DNA from: Clostridium saccharobutylicum DSM 13864
Lineage (GTDB): Bacteria > Bacillota > Clostridia > Clostridiales > Clostridiaceae
Reading direction: 5' to 3'
Assembly (NCBI RefSeq): GCF_000473995.1
Contig: NC_022571.1
Span: 1,035,501 to 1,099,500 of the forward strand
Length of the DNA: 64,000 nt
The position numbers and the translations under genes are program-made. How positions within the stretch are numbered: position 1 is the first letter of the stretch; every line of letters begins with the position of its first letter. Below are positions 45,258 to 56,958 of the stretch, in pieces. The notes beneath the pieces are model-generated. The model was not told the origin of the DNA. It saw only the letters and a program-made list of their open reading frames with translations, and searched no databases.

Positions 45258-46640
45258 ATGGAAAACACAAATAAGGGTTTTGAATTCTTAGAGAAATATC
45301 TAATGGGACCTATGGGGAAAGTATCACAGTTACGTCTTGTTCGTGCAGTTATGGCTGCAGGTATGGCATCTATTCCATTTACAATTGTAGGATCTATGTT
45401 TCTTGTATTGAATATATTACCTCAAACAATGACTTTCTTAGAAGATATTTTTAACAACACATTTTTCCGTATAAGTGATTTGTACATGCTAGCAAATAAA
45501 TGTACAATGGGAATTTTAGCACTTTATTTCTGTCTTGTTATTGGATATGAGTATACAAAGATTATTGCAGAAGAAGAAGGCTTAAATCTTAATCCATTAA
45601 ATGGAGCACTTCTTTCTATGTTTGCATTCTTTATGACTATTCCAGAATTAGTTTTATCAGATGGTAAAATAAGCTTAAGTAATCAAATTACTGATAATGC
45701 TAAAATAATCAATGGTTGGAATATTGGTGGAGATGGTGTATCTCGTTTAGGAACTACTGGCATATTTACCGCAATTATCATGGCTGTTGTAGCTGTAAGT
45801 TTATACCGTGTATGTGTAAAGCACAATTTAATTATCAAGATGCCAGATGCTGTTCCAGAAGGGGTAGCACGTTCATTCACTGCATTAATTCCAGCATTCC
45901 TTGTAGCATTTGTTGTATTATTCATCAATGGTGTATTTGTTTCTTTAGGAACAGATATATTTAAGGTTATAGCAATACCATTCAGTTTTGTAACAAACAT
46001 TGCAAATAGCTGGATTGGACTATTAGTAATTTACTTCTTAATTCATGCTTTATGGATCGTAGGTATTCATGGTGCAAATATTATAAGTTCATTCTTAACT
46101 CCAATTGTATTATCAAATATGGCATTAAATATGCAAGGTGCAAACATTCCATTTGCAGGTGAATTCCAAAACTCATTTGTTATCATGGGAGGTTCTGGTG
46201 CTACACTTGGACTTACAATATTCGTTGCATTCTTAGCAAAATCAGAACAATTAAAAGTTTTAGGTCGTGCAGGTCTTGTACCTTCAATATTCAACATTAA
46301 CGAACCAATGATATTTGGATTACCAATAATCTATAACCCATATCTTGCAATTCCATTTTTCTTAGCACCAATGGTATGTGCATCAACTGCTTACTGGGCT
46401 ATTACATTACACGTGGTTAATCCAATAATCGCACAAGTTCCATGGCCATCACCAATTGGTATTGGAGCATTCATAGGAACAGCAGGAGACTTTAGAGCAA
46501 TATTATTAGCATTAATAAACGGTGTGCTTGCATTCTTAATTTACTTCCCATTCATCAAAATGTATGATGCTAAATTAGTAAACGAAGAACAAACAAATTC
46601 TGGGGAATCACTAGATGATGAGTTAGACTTGGAGTTGTGA
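45258..46640 (+). CDS. PTS cellobiose-family EIIC permease (operon 1)
   Basis: 460 residues, about ten membrane segments. Features typical of lactose/cellobiose IIC are the N-terminal GKVSQLRLVRAVMAAGMASIPFTIVGS, HALWIVGIHGANI, and INEPMIFGLPIIYNPYLAIPFFLAPM (substrate-binding loop with Glu). It transports and phosphorylates a beta-glucoside with EIIA/EIIB of this operon. A terminator follows 63 bases later. Confidence 0.95.
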   Translation: MENTNKGFEFLEKYLMGPMGKVSQLRLVRAVMAAGMASIPFTIVGSMFLVLNILPQTMTFLEDIFNNTFFRISDLYMLANKCTMGILALYFCLVIGYEYTKIIAEEEGLNLNPLNGALLSMFAFFMTIPELVLSDGKISLSNQITDNAKIINGWNIGGDGVSRLGTTGIFTAIIMAVVAVSLYRVCVKHNLIIKMPDAVPEGVARSFTALIPAFLVAFVVLFINGVFVSLGTDIFKVIAIPFSFVTNIANSWIGLLVIYFLIHALWIVGIHGANIISSFLTPIVLSNMALNMQGANIPFAGEFQNSFVIMGGSGATLGLTIFVAFLAKSEQLKVLGRAGLVPSIFNINEPMIFGLPIIYNPYLAIPFFLAPMVCASTAYWAITLHVVNPIIAQVPWPSPIGIGAFIGTAGDFRAILLALINGVLAFLIYFPFIKMYDAKLVNEEQTNSGESLDDELDLEL

Positions 46641-46702
46641 TTAGAATAGAAATATAATTTGATAATGATTCATTTGAAATTTATATAATAAATATGATGT
46701 GA

Positions 46703-46748
46703 AAACAGGCTGTATAAGATTTGAAAATCTTATACAGCCTGTTTTTTA
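46703..46748 (+). terminator. Terminator of beta-glucoside operon 1
   Basis: AAACAGGCTGTATAAGATTT and its exact complement form a 20-bp stem with a three-base loop, followed by a T run. Confidence 0.93.
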
Positions 46749-47186
46749 GTTTAATGGTGCATATTCAAAGGCTTATATCAAAGAATTAATTATAGGATGA
46801 TATGGTATGAGTATAATAGGATCGTAATTAACACTCAGTAGAAATGCTAAGCGCTTTTTGAGAGACTTTTTATTAGATAATTTATCGGAAAATGAGCATA
46901 ATTTCTTTTAATGCATTATTTTTTACTATTGGTGCAAAAGGTATTAATATTATCAACATATTTTGATAATATTAATTCATGCAAGTTTGTGAATGATTGT
47001 AATATTGGACTGATTTATTTGAATTGCAAATAAAATAGATGATATAGAAAAAGGTAAATAATTAAATCTTTAAAGATATATAGTTAGCTAAAAAGTGGAA
47101 TTAATTCTACTTTTTAATTTTATTTTAAACAAATTTTTATTAGCTGATATTTACAATAAATAATATAAAAAAGAGGAGAATGAGGT
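46749..47186. other. Gap before the phospholipase gene
   Basis: No gene is seen. A near-perfect palindrome AAAAAGTGGAATT / AATTCTACTTTTT at 47090-47115, followed by AATTTTAT, is a terminator-like structure 70 bases upstream of the phospholipase. AGAGGAG (47172-47178) is that gene's ribosome site. Confidence 0.5.
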
Positions 47187-48092
47187 ATGAAGAAAAAAGT
47201 TTCAATTTTATTATTATCAATTTTAGTATTGATGTTAGGAGTACCTAATAAAGCTAGTGCTTACACAAATTCAAATTGGATGGGATCACTTGACAATAAT
47301 ACAAGTATATCAAAATTATCTATTCCTGGAACACATGATTCTGGTGCAAGATATGAACCAGTTTATGGTACAGCAAAGTGTCAGGAACTTCCAATTTCAG
47401 AACAGTTAAATATAGGAGTACGCTATCTAGATATAAGATGTCGTCATATTAATGATTCATTTGTTATACATCATGGTTCTATATATCAACATATGAATTT
47501 TGATGATGTATTAAATGATTGTATAAGTTTCCTAGATAAGAATCCTACAGAATGTATTATTATGAGTGTTAAAGAAGAATATGATGCGTCAAATAATACA
47601 GAAAGTTTTGAGAAAACTTTTGATTCTTATGTTGCGAAAACATCTAATAGATGGTATTTAGGATCAAACATTCCTACATTAAATCAAGCTAGAGGAAAAA
47701 TAGTTTTAGTAAGACGTTTTAGTTCTAATTCTAGTTCAAAAGGTATTAATGCCACAAGATGGGCAGATAATGCTACGTTTTCTATAAATAATGGATATTC
47801 ACAAATTAAAATTCAAGATCAATATAAGGTATCAAATAATGATTCAAAATGGAGTGCTATTGAGGCGCTTTATAATGAAGCGAAACTTCAAAATAACAAC
47901 TGCTTATATATTAACTATACAAGTGGCTACAAGCCAATGGCATTTATTCCTATGATTCCTAAGGTTTCTAATGATATTAATTCTAGAGTTGAAAATTATT
48001 TCAATCAAAATAGCAAGGGGAGATTTGGAATTACTGCTAGTGATTTTATTGATAATGATATAAGTTCTAAAATAATATCAACTAATTTTTAA
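47187..48092 (+). CDS. Secreted phosphatidylinositol-specific phospholipase C-like protein
   Basis: 301 residues with a signal peptide (lysines, then ILLLSILVLMLGV, cut after KASA, about residue 25). The PI-PLC X domain has catalytic His50 and Asp51 in SIPGTHDSG, Asp82 and Arg84 in YLDIRCRHI, and the second His at 95/96 in VIHHGSIYQ. Bacterial PI-PLCs cleave phosphatidylinositol and GPI anchors through a cyclic phosphate. In a saprophyte it may serve phospholipid scavenging rather than virulence. It stands alone between the two beta-glucoside loci. Confidence 0.9.
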   Translation: MKKKVSILLLSILVLMLGVPNKASAYTNSNWMGSLDNNTSISKLSIPGTHDSGARYEPVYGTAKCQELPISEQLNIGVRYLDIRCRHINDSFVIHHGSIYQHMNFDDVLNDCISFLDKNPTECIIMSVKEEYDASNNTESFEKTFDSYVAKTSNRWYLGSNIPTLNQARGKIVLVRRFSSNSSSKGINATRWADNATFSINNGYSQIKIQDQYKVSNNDSKWSAIEALYNEAKLQNNNCLYINYTSGYKPMAFIPMIPKVSNDINSRVENYFNQNSKGRFGITASDFIDNDISSKIISTNF

Positions 48093-48144
48093 TGAGAAGG
48101 AAGATTTAATTTAACGTTTTTTAAATAAATCTAATTCAAGATTA

Positions 48145-48290
48145 AGCTAAAGCAGCTATAGCAAAGGTAATAGGTACAAGAAGGTTAGAGTTTCCTAACC
48201 AAGTCGATAATGTTCTTGCACTTCCAGTATATTTAGAGATGTTTTAAATATTAGAGCAAAGGATGTTAAAGAAGAACTAAAAAGAAATGG
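48145..48290 (+). pseudogene. C-terminal relic of an NAD-type malic enzyme
   Basis: The frame reading AAIAKVIGTRRLEFPNQVDNVLALP matches the GTGRSDFPNQVNNVLAFPG motif of malic enzymes. A frameshift then moves to FRDVLNIRAKDVKEEL, equivalent to FRGALDVRAKDINEEM. The rest of the enzyme is missing. It directly precedes the permease gene, suggesting an ancestral malic enzyme-transporter arrangement that was deleted. Confidence 0.75.
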
Positions 48291-48302
48291 GGTTATATAA
48301 AA

Positions 48303-49274
48303 ATGCAAATTCCAATTAAGAAGACACTTGATAAAATTCCAGGAGGAATGATGGTTGTTCCACTTTTTATAGGAGTTTTAGTTAATACATTTTGTCCGCA
48401 ATTTTTACAGATTGGTGGATTTACAACAGCATTGTTTGGACCAAAGGCATCATCAACAATATTGGCTTGTTTCATGTTTCTAATTGGTTCACAGATTAAT
48501 TTTAAGTTAGCACCAAAGGCAATAAAAAAAGGTGTTCTATTAGTATTAGGACAATTTATAGTAGGTGCTGGGATTGGTATATTTGTAGGTAAAGTTTTTG
48601 GACCAGCTGGAGTATTAGGGCTATCACCATTGGCTATCCTTGCAGCATTAACAAATTGTAATGGCGGACTGTATGCGTCACTTGCTTCACAATATGGTAA
48701 CGAAACCGATGTAGGAGCTTATGCTATATTGTCAATAAAAGATGGACCATTTTTTACACTAGTTGCATTAGGTGCGTCAGGGCTTGCACAAATTCCATTT
48801 ATGTCACTAGTTGCGGTATTAATTCCAATATTAATAGGGATGATATTAGGAAATCTTGATACTGAAATGAGAAAATTTCTTGGCGGAAGTAAATTATTAT
48901 TAATACCATTCTTTTCGTTTTCATTAGGTGCAGGAATGAATCTTGGAAATATTGTTACAGCAGGAGGGCCTGGCATAGTATTAGGAATAATAGCGACCTT
49001 TACTGGAATAGGATCTTTTCTTCTTATGAAGTTATTTGGAGAGAACCCTGTACTTGGACTTGCAACAGGGTCAACTTCAGGAAATGCAGTAGCTACACCA
49101 ATTGCAGTTGCAGCAACTGATCCAACGCTGATTACTATTGCTACAGCAGCTACAGCACAAGTTGCGGCATCTTGCGTAATATCAGCTATTGTTTGTCCGT
49201 TTATTGTTACTTATGTCTTTAAATTTATTGAAAAAAATAAAGTTACACAGTTAAAAAAAGAGGATATAGCATAG
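48303..49274 (+). CDS. kdgT: 2-keto-3-deoxygluconate permease
   Basis: 323 residues, about ten membrane segments. It begins IPIKKTLDKIPGGMMVVPLFIGVLVNTFCP, the diagnostic KdgT start, and later has LAALTNCNGGLYASLASQYG and GLATGSTSGNAVATPIAVAA. It is a proton symporter importing 2-keto-3-deoxygluconate, an intermediate of pectin and alginate breakdown. No kdgK or kdgA is nearby. The start has a GGGG ribosome site only. It is followed by two terminators. Confidence 0.9.
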   Translation: MQIPIKKTLDKIPGGMMVVPLFIGVLVNTFCPQFLQIGGFTTALFGPKASSTILACFMFLIGSQINFKLAPKAIKKGVLLVLGQFIVGAGIGIFVGKVFGPAGVLGLSPLAILAALTNCNGGLYASLASQYGNETDVGAYAILSIKDGPFFTLVALGASGLAQIPFMSLVAVLIPILIGMILGNLDTEMRKFLGGSKLLLIPFFSFSLGAGMNLGNIVTAGGPGIVLGIIATFTGIGSFLLMKLFGENPVLGLATGSTSGNAVATPIAVAATDPTLITIATAATAQVAASCVISAIVCPFIVTYVFKFIEKNKVTQLKKEDIA

Positions 49275-49282
49275 TAAAATCA

Positions 49283-49333
49283 TACCTATAGATTGCACAC
49301 ATGAAAAAAGTGTTTAGTCTATAGGTATTTTTT
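49283..49333 (+). terminator. Terminator after kdgT
   Basis: ACCTATAGA and GCACAC pair with GTGTTTA-GTCTATAGGT, followed by ATTTTTTAT. Confidence 0.8.
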
Positions 49334-49390
49334 ATATAGTAGAAATAGCAATTGAGGATTAAAATGAGGAAAATTTATAGTGTTGGTATT

Positions 49391-49432
49391 AATCAGAACT
49401 TCCTACTTTGCAGGAAGTTCTGATTTTTTTTA
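49391..49432. terminator. Second stem-loop between kdgT and the cellulase gene
   Basis: AATCAGAACTTCCT and AGGAAGTTCTGATT form a perfect 14-bp stem followed by eight T residues. It lies beyond kdgT and before the convergent cellulase gene. Confidence 0.85.
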
Positions 49433-49528
49433 GATAAGATTTATATACTAGTTGCTAAAATATTTAAAATATTGTAACAGATAAATTATATGATTAATCT
49501 GTAATGTAGTTATTTAAAATGACATTGA

Positions 49529-51403
49529 TTATTTAGTTTGGCATTCAACACCATTCAATGTAAAGCTTTCTGGTTTAGAATTTGAACCGCTATAATTAAT
49601 GCTAAAGCCAAAGATTTGAGTTCCACCGTTAGCAGGTATAATATTGTTATATCCCATATCTTTAACAGTTATAGCTGAGTCTTTTATTGAATAATTAGCA
49701 GTCCACATATTATTAATAGATTGATTATCAGGTAGAATCCATGATAATTTCCAACCATTTATTGGAGTTGAACTATTATTTGTTAATGTTACTTTAACGG
49801 TTGCTCCAGTGTTCCACTGATTTTCAATTTTATATTCTACTTCTACTTCTACTGGAGAATTAGATGTTTCATTAGTGATTGTATAAGTATTAGTAACAAC
49901 AGAAGAATCAGTCATATTTAATTTTGTAGCAAAAGCTTTAATAGCTGTAGTTTTTGATACAGATATAGGAGCAGTATATACAGGTGAAGAACTTGTAGGA
50001 GTTGTCCCATCTGTAGTGTAATGTATAACAGAGTCATTATCCGAAGAAGTTAATGTTACAGTTTGAGCTGAATTGTATGTTCCTGATTGTAAACTAAAAG
50101 TTGGAGCTGAAACTTGCTTAACAGGATCAGTATTAGAAATAGTGTAAACAGCTGATGTTATGTTAGAATCAGTCATGCCAGTTTTTGTAGTAAAAGCCTT
50201 AACTGTTGTAGTCTTTGATATAGTTATAGGACTAGTATATACAGGTGAAGAACTTGTAGGAGTTGTTCCATCTGTAGTGTAATGTATAACAGAATCATTA
50301 TCAGAAGAAGTTAAGGTTACAGTTTGAGCTGAATCGTATGTTCCTGACTGTAAACTAAAAGTTGGAGCTGATGTTTGAGAAGTAGTATTACTTCCTCCTA
50401 TGCTTTTCTTTACAAATAAGCCTGAAGTAGTAAGATCAGAATCTGTCCATCCTCCAGTTGTGCTTGAACCAGATTTTAAAGCAGCAGAAGCTTCACTTTT
50501 GTCACACAATGCCCAGTTAGTCCAACTTATATTTTTACTTGCCATAAAGTCAACCCATTTTTGTGATTCATCTAAATATGGTCCGCCATTACCTGAGGCA
50601 TCAGATGTTCCCCATTCTGTAACAAATATAGCTATGCCTTTTGACATTGCATAATTTATTTTATCTCTAAGCGACTGAGTATGTGTTCCAGCATAAAAGT
50701 GGCAAGTGTACATTATGTTTGAATAACGTAATGGATTATCAGCAGCAATGTCGACATCTTGGCTCCAAGTACTTGTACCTACTATTATTATATTATTAGG
50801 ATCAATTGCTCTTATAGCAGGAATTATGTAATTGGCATAAGGTTTTATATCGTTAGCCCAATTAGTGCCACCATTTGGTTCATTACATATTTCATATATT
50901 ACATTTGAATATTTTCCATATTCTTCAGCCATCTCTTGGAAAAATGATTTTGCTTGTTCCTTATAGGTATTAGGATTATTATCACTTAATATATGCCAGT
51001 CAATTATTACATACATATTTAAATCTATAGCATCTTGAACTATTTTTTTTATTTTCTCTTTTTGGGATGATGGATTAGAGATATATCCACCTTCATTAGT
51101 ATACATAGCAGCACGAATAACATTAACGCCCCACTTATCTCTTAAAAATTTCATACTATCATAATTTACAAATTGACCATACCATTGAAGACCATGTGAA
51201 CTCATTCCCTTAAGCTGAATAGGTTTACCATTTGAGTCGCATAATTGGCTTCCAACTACCTTGAGCTGTCCACCAAAAGATGTTGTTGCAGCTTCAGCTT
51301 TATAAGTATTTGTTCCTAATACTGTAAACAACATCATTACAACAGCAATTAAAAAAGAAAATGTTTTTTTAAAAAAATTAATTTTTTTGATTTTTGAAAA
51401 CAA
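49529..51403 (-). CDS. Secreted GH5 endoglucanase with two CHB_HEX-type repeats and a CBM2
   Basis: 624 residues, TTG start with AGGGGG upstream. The signal peptide spans about residues 1-38. The GH5 domain (about 45-335) has acid/base Glu175 in [13 protein letters not shown] and nucleophile Glu263 in FVTEWGTSD. Two tandem modules of about 78 residues (345-422 and 432-510, [11 protein letters not shown]...[17 protein letters not shown]) are nearly identical and belong to the chitobiase/beta-hexosaminidase C-terminal type linker family. The C-terminal CBM2 (about 518-622) has [20 protein letters not shown] and the terminal FTLNGVECQ. It has no dockerin, so it is a free, cellulose-binding enzyme feeding the PTS operons on either side. 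CBM2 is less usual in Clostridium than CBM3. Confidence 0.95.
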   Translation of the reverse strand: MFSKIKKINFFKKTFSFLIAVVMMLFTVLGTNTYKAEAATTSFGGQLKVVGSQLCDSNGKPIQLKGMSSHGLQWYGQFVNYDSMKFLRDKWGVNVIRAAMYTNEGGYISNPSSQKEKIKKIVQDAIDLNMYVIIDWHILSDNNPNTYKEQAKSFFQEMAEEYGKYSNVIYEICNEPNGGTNWANDIKPYANYIIPAIRAIDPNNIIIVGTSTWSQDVDIAADNPLRYSNIMYTCHFYAGTHTQSLRDKINYAMSKGIAIFVTEWGTSDASGNGGPYLDESQKWVDFMASKNISWTNWALCDKSEASAALKSGSSTTGGWTDSDLTTSGLFVKKSIGGSNTTSQTSAPTFSLQSGTYDSAQTVTLTSSDNDSVIHYTTDGTTPTSSSPVYTSPITISKTTTVKAFTTKTGMTDSNITSAVYTISNTDPVKQVSAPTFSLQSGTYNSAQTVTLTSSDNDSVIHYTTDGTTPTSSSPVYTAPISVSKTTAIKAFATKLNMTDSSVVTNTYTITNETSNSPVEVEVEYKIENQWNTGATVKVTLTNNSSTPINGWKLSWILPDNQSINNMWTANYSIKDSAITVKDMGYNNIIPANGGTQIFGFSINYSGSNSKPESFTLNGVECQTK

Positions 51404-51904
51404 GTTAATACCCCCTATTATAAATATTCTATACTTAGTATATTTTTACATTAATAATTTTTTTTTATTTACTATAAACTTTTAAAAGATAGTTTTTTCC
51501 TCCCTTCATGGATTTTATTTAAATATTAAGAACAATAAAGTTTATAGAACTAATGTAATATTAAGGAAAATATACTAAGAACATTGTAACATTAAAGTTA
51601 ATTTAATACAAATATATATAAAAATGGGGAATTAGGGGAAGCAGTTTGTTTTGTGGTTTAAAGTATTTGTATAAAAAGAACGGGCCAAAGTAAAGATAAT
51701 AAATATTATCCAAATAGTAAGAAACATTCTCATTAATTTCTTTAAAGAGAATACTAACAAGATATACTAATGATAATAGAAAGGCTTTTTAGAAATTAAT
51801 GCTACCACTTATATTAAAATTATTTAATAGCTAAATAGTTACTTTAAATACAAAAATGCAAAAAATATATTGAAATGTAATAATATATAGTGTATTATAT
51901 AAAC

Positions 51905-51920
51905 ATAAACACGCGTTCAT
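51905..51920. promoter_or_regulatory. LacI-type operator, copy 1
   Basis: ATAAACACGCGTTCAT is a palindrome with one imperfect position. It matches the copies at 52087 and 56921, with a central CG typical of LacI/GalR binding sites. Confidence 0.75.
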
Positions 51921-52086
51921 GAAACGTAATCGTATTATAAATAGTATAAATTCTAACACGAGAATTATAAAGGATGGCAGTTTTAAATTATCACATTTAC
52001 TATATGGTGGTAATAATTATGATTTGAACTGGTATTATGGAAAGAATAGTTTATACAACAAAAAAATTAAATTTTTTTAAACACTA

Positions 52087-52102
52087 ATAAACACGCGTTT
52101 AT
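52087..52102. promoter_or_regulatory. LacI-type operator, copy 2, upstream of operon 2
   Basis: ATAAACACGCGTTTAT is nearly a perfect palindrome, 112 bases before the ROK gene start. With copy 1 it could form a repression loop. Confidence 0.8.
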
Positions 52103-52214
52103 AAACTAGGGATTTATGAACATATTATGATATTCAAATAATAAATATCAATGAAATTATTTGAAGTTGATAAAAGTCATCATATTAAAATCATTAAATT
52201 TAAGGAGAGATGTT

Positions 52215-53111
52215 ATGAGGAAATATAATTTAGGAATTGATATAGGAGGAACTTTTATCAAATATGCTTTAGTAGATGAGCAATATAATATTCAAAAAAA
52301 ATGGAAGAACAAAACTATTAAATTTGATAATAAAGATGATCTATATGATTATATATGCTCTAATATAAGTAATATTGATGAAATTGATGTAATCGGTGTC
52401 AGTGCGCCGGGACTTATAGATGAAAAATCAAATGTAAAATCATATGCGGCTCCTAATATTACTGTTATGTATGATACAAATATAAATTATGAGATTATGA
52501 AAAGAATGGACAAAAGAGTTGTATCAATAAATGATGCGAAAGCAGCAGGATTGTGTGAATTTCAAATTGGAAATGCAAAAGGTAGTCAATCAGCGGCATT
52601 TTTAATTATAGGGACAGGAACAGGTGGTTGCGTATGTGATAAAAATGGTGTTATATACGGTAAGGATTCATATGCAGGGGAATTTCATAATATTCCTTTT
52701 GTAAACGATAAAACTAAAGAAATTCAAAAAATGGGTGATTATTCATCAATAACAGGATTAGTAAACATATATAATAGCAAAGTTGATGAAAATGATTACC
52801 TCAAATATGGAAAAGAAGTATGTGAGAAATATTTAGATGGAGATGAAATAGCACAAGTCTCAATTGATGAATGGATAAAAAATATAGTAATTCAATTAAT
52901 GGCTATAACTGTTTTTTATAATCCTGAAATTATATGTATAGGAGGGGGAATATCAGAATCAGATTGGTTTATAGATAAAATCAAAAAACAGTACAAAGAT
53001 ATGTGTATTAAATATTTTGAAGCAGATTTTATTACTACAGAAATTGAACGATGTATGCATAATAATGATGCAAATATACTGGGAGCTATTATAAATGCAG
53101 ATATAAAATAA
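52215..53111 (+). CDS. ROK-family sugar kinase (beta-glucoside kinase-like)
   Basis: 298 residues; ATG 52215 with AAGGAGAG upstream is preferred to 52161. The phosphate-binding loop is LGIDIGGTFIKYALVD, the catalytic-site neighbourhood GVSAPGLID and SINDAKAAGL (general base Asp), then FLIIGTGTGGCVCD and GEFHNIPF. The Cys-rich zinc motif of most ROK proteins is absent, as in BglK-type beta-glucoside kinases. It leads the operon with a GH1 enzyme and a cellobiose-type PTS, so it may phosphorylate glucose or a beta-glucoside released in the cell. Glucokinase is the alternative. Confidence 0.85.
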   Translation: MRKYNLGIDIGGTFIKYALVDEQYNIQKKWKNKTIKFDNKDDLYDYICSNISNIDEIDVIGVSAPGLIDEKSNVKSYAAPNITVMYDTNINYEIMKRMDKRVVSINDAKAAGLCEFQIGNAKGSQSAAFLIIGTGTGGCVCDKNGVIYGKDSYAGEFHNIPFVNDKTKEIQKMGDYSSITGLVNIYNSKVDENDYLKYGKEVCEKYLDGDEIAQVSIDEWIKNIVIQLMAITVFYNPEIICIGGGISESDWFIDKIKKQYKDMCIKYFEADFITTEIERCMHNNDANILGAIINADIK

Positions 53112-53212
53112 TAATGGATTTGTAAATATAGACAGATTAATATTCATTATAAAGATTTAAAATAGACAAAATTATAATAAATTATAAATTAAGATTATAG
53201 GGGGATTATTAA

Positions 53213-54652
<1,440 letters not shown>

Positions 54653-54717
54653 AGCTTAAGTCAATAATTGAATTTTATATAAATATTAAATAAAAATATT
54701 ATTAGGAGTGATTAATT

Positions 54718-55020
54718 ATGAAAAAAATATTATTAGTATGTTCAGCAGGGATGTCTACAAGTTTGTTAGTAACTAAAATGCAAGCTGCAGCTAAAGAACA
54801 AGGAATTGAAATAGGAATTGAAGCTCTTCCAGTAGCTGAATGCAGTACAGTTGTTGATAGTGTAGATATAGTTCTTTTAGGACCACAAGTTCGTTTTCAA
54901 AAATCACAAGTTGAAAAACTTGTAAATGGAAGAATACCCGTAGAAGTAATAGATATGAGAGCATATGGAACTATGAACGGAAAAGCAATCTTAGAAGATG
55001 CACTTATTAAAATTAAATAA
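54718..55020 (+). CDS. PTS cellobiose/lactose-family EIIB (operon 2)
   Basis: 100 residues with phosphorylated Cys8 in LLVCSAGMSTSLLVTKMQ. It has TTAGGAGTG upstream and is 16 bases before the EIIC gene. It is a paralogue of the EIIB at 42004, similar mainly around the Cys loop. Confidence 0.93.
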   Translation: MKKILLVCSAGMSTSLLVTKMQAAAKEQGIEIGIEALPVAECSTVVDSVDIVLLGPQVRFQKSQVEKLVNGRIPVEVIDMRAYGTMNGKAILEDALIKIK

Positions 55021-55036
55021 AAAGGAGTAAATAACT

Positions 55037-56404
55037 ATGAGTATTATGGAGAAATTTCAGGGTTTAATTGAAAGAATGTTAGTTCCTCTGGCATCAAAAT
55101 TAAATTCACAGAGACATATATGCGCAGTAAGGGATGCGTTTATACTATCATTTCCATTAACTATGGCAGGATCTCTTATGGTATTACTTAATAATGTTTT
55201 GTTATCGCCAGAAGGATTTGTTTTAAAGATATTGAGATTAGATAAGGTTTTTCCAAATATCGGACAATATCAAGCAATATTTAGTCCAGTCTTAAAGGGC
55301 TCAGCAGATATATTTGCAATATTAATAGTATTCTTAATCGCAAGAAATCTTTCTAAACAGCTTAAGGGTGATGATTTATTAACAGGTATGACTGCAATTT
55401 CTGTTTACTTTATAATTTATCCAGATTATTTCAATTCAGAAGGTGTAAATTATATCACAACAAAGTATACAGGGGCTCAAGGGTTATTTGTAGCTATAAT
55501 AATCGGATTATTAGTCGGCGAATTGATGTCGAGATTATCACAATCTAAAAAACTAGAAATTAAAATGCCGGAGCAAGTACCTCCTGCGGTAGCAAGATCA
55601 TTTAAGGTATTATTACCTATAATTATAACAACTATGTTATTTTCAATTGTAAACTTTTTTGTTAAGAAAATAGCACCAGGCGGATTACATGAATTAGTTT
55701 ACAGCATTATTCAGACACCATTAACAAAGATGAGTCAAAGTATAGGTTCTGTAATAATATTATCATTTTTATCTCAAGCACTTTGGGTTATGGGTATACA
55801 TGGACCAAATACTATAGCAGCAATACGTGATACTATGTTCTCAGAAGCTGGTAATGCAAATCTTTTATATGTAGCTCAACATGCTACTGCATGGGGAGCA
55901 CCTTACCCAATAACATATAGCGGATTAGCTAGTGCTTTCTCTGAATATGGAGGATCAGGATGTACATTAGGTTTAGTAATATCTATTTTAATATTCAGTA
56001 AAGCAAAGGAACAAAAAAGTATAGCAAAACTTTCTTTTGCACCAGGATTATTTAATATTAATGAGATGGTTATATTTGGATTGCCTATAGTTTTAAATCC
56101 AATTTACATAATTCCATTTATATTAACGCCTTTGGTGAATATTTCAATAGGGTATGTATCTATTATGGTTTTAAAAATAATACCACCAGTGGTATATGGA
56201 ATTCCATGGACAACACCAGGACCATTAATGCCTTTCTTAGGAACAGGTGGAAACGTTATAGCGTTAGTTATAGGTTTTATCTGCCTTGCAGTCAGCGTGT
56301 TAATATATGCACCTTTTGTAATAGCAGCAAATAAAGCAGAAGGAATAGAAGATGAAGAAGAAAAAAATTATGAAAATGATGGAGAAATAGTAGAATCAAT
56401 TTAA
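55037..56404 (+). CDS. PTS cellobiose/lactose-family EIIC permease (operon 2)
   Basis: 455 residues, about ten membrane segments. Typical IIC features: NSQRHICAVRDAFILSFPLTMAGSLMVLL, LWVMGIHGPNTIAAI and FNINEMVIFGLPIVLNPIYIIPFILTPL. It differs from the operon-1 IIC, suggesting a different oligosaccharide length or aglycone preference. AAAGGAGT precedes the start. Confidence 0.95.
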   Translation: MSIMEKFQGLIERMLVPLASKLNSQRHICAVRDAFILSFPLTMAGSLMVLLNNVLLSPEGFVLKILRLDKVFPNIGQYQAIFSPVLKGSADIFAILIVFLIARNLSKQLKGDDLLTGMTAISVYFIIYPDYFNSEGVNYITTKYTGAQGLFVAIIIGLLVGELMSRLSQSKKLEIKMPEQVPPAVARSFKVLLPIIITTMLFSIVNFFVKKIAPGGLHELVYSIIQTPLTKMSQSIGSVIILSFLSQALWVMGIHGPNTIAAIRDTMFSEAGNANLLYVAQHATAWGAPYPITYSGLASAFSEYGGSGCTLGLVISILIFSKAKEQKSIAKLSFAPGLFNINEMVIFGLPIVLNPIYIIPFILTPLVNISIGYVSIMVLKIIPPVVYGIPWTTPGPLMPFLGTGGNVIALVIGFICLAVSVLIYAPFVIAANKAEGIEDEEEKNYENDGEIVESI

Positions 56405-56434
56405 AGTATTTTTAATAAGTTAGGAGAATTACAG

Positions 56435-56746
56435 ATGGAAGGAATTGAATTAATAGCCTTTGAAATAATAAGCAATGTTGGAATGGCTAAATCATTAGCT
56501 CTTGAAGCACTAAGAGATGTACGAGAAGGTAAGTATGATGAAGCAGAAAAAAAGATGTCTGAAGCATCAGATTATATTGTAAAGGGACATCATGCACATG
56601 CATCATTGATACAAAAGGAAGCAGCAGGAGAAAAAGTGGAATTTTCATTAATAATAATGCATGCAGAAGATCAAATGATGGCAGCAGAAACAATCAAATC
56701 GTTGATTGAAGAAATGATAGAAGTATTTAAAGAATTAAAGAAATAA
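56435..56746 (+). CDS. PTS cellobiose/lactose-family EIIA (operon 2)
   Basis: 103 residues. Phosphorylated His76 lies in SLIIMHAEDQMMAA; the N-terminus is LIAFEIISNVGMAKSLALEAL. It is the last PTS gene of operon 2. A terminator follows, and the LacI regulator begins 200 bases on, with its own operator. Confidence 0.93.
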   Translation: MEGIELIAFEIISNVGMAKSLALEALRDVREGKYDEAEKKMSEASDYIVKGHHAHASLIQKEAAGEKVEFSLIIMHAEDQMMAAETIKSLIEEMIEVFKELKK

Positions 56747-56755
56747 AAAGTAAAC

Positions 56756-56804
56756 ATTTAAGGGGTGTATCTGATATTTTTTCTGATACATCCTTTAAAT
56801 TTTT
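56756..56804 (+). terminator. Terminator after the operon 2 PTS genes
   Basis: ATTTAAGGGGTGTATC and GATACATCCTTTAAAT form a 16-bp stem with two mismatches, followed by four T residues. Confidence 0.85.
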
Positions 56805-56920
56805 ATAAGTATATAGTTTGTATGATAATGAGTGAATGTATTTGTTTCAACATAGTAGGGTACAGTGTGCTTATTTGTAAAAGTTATTGAAAAATATATA
56901 CTAATACTATAATATATATT

Positions 56921-56936
56921 ATAAACGCGAGTTTAT
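56921..56936. promoter_or_regulatory. LacI-type operator, copy 3, at the regulator gene
   Basis: ATAAACGCGAGTTTAT, a palindrome 22 bases before the regulator start, matches copies 51905 and 52087. This placement indicates autoregulation. Confidence 0.75.
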
Positions 56937-56958
56937 GAATGGAGGTATGAAAAAGATT

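Larger units (their letters stand above)
51404..52214. other. Divergent regulatory region between the cellulase and operon 2
   Basis: About 800 bases without a gene. It holds two LacI-type operators (51905-51920 and 52087-52102), 182 bp apart. The cellulase promoter should lie near 51420-51480 on the minus strand. GGAGAG (52204-52209) serves the ROK gene. It is otherwise AT-rich. Confidence 0.6.
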
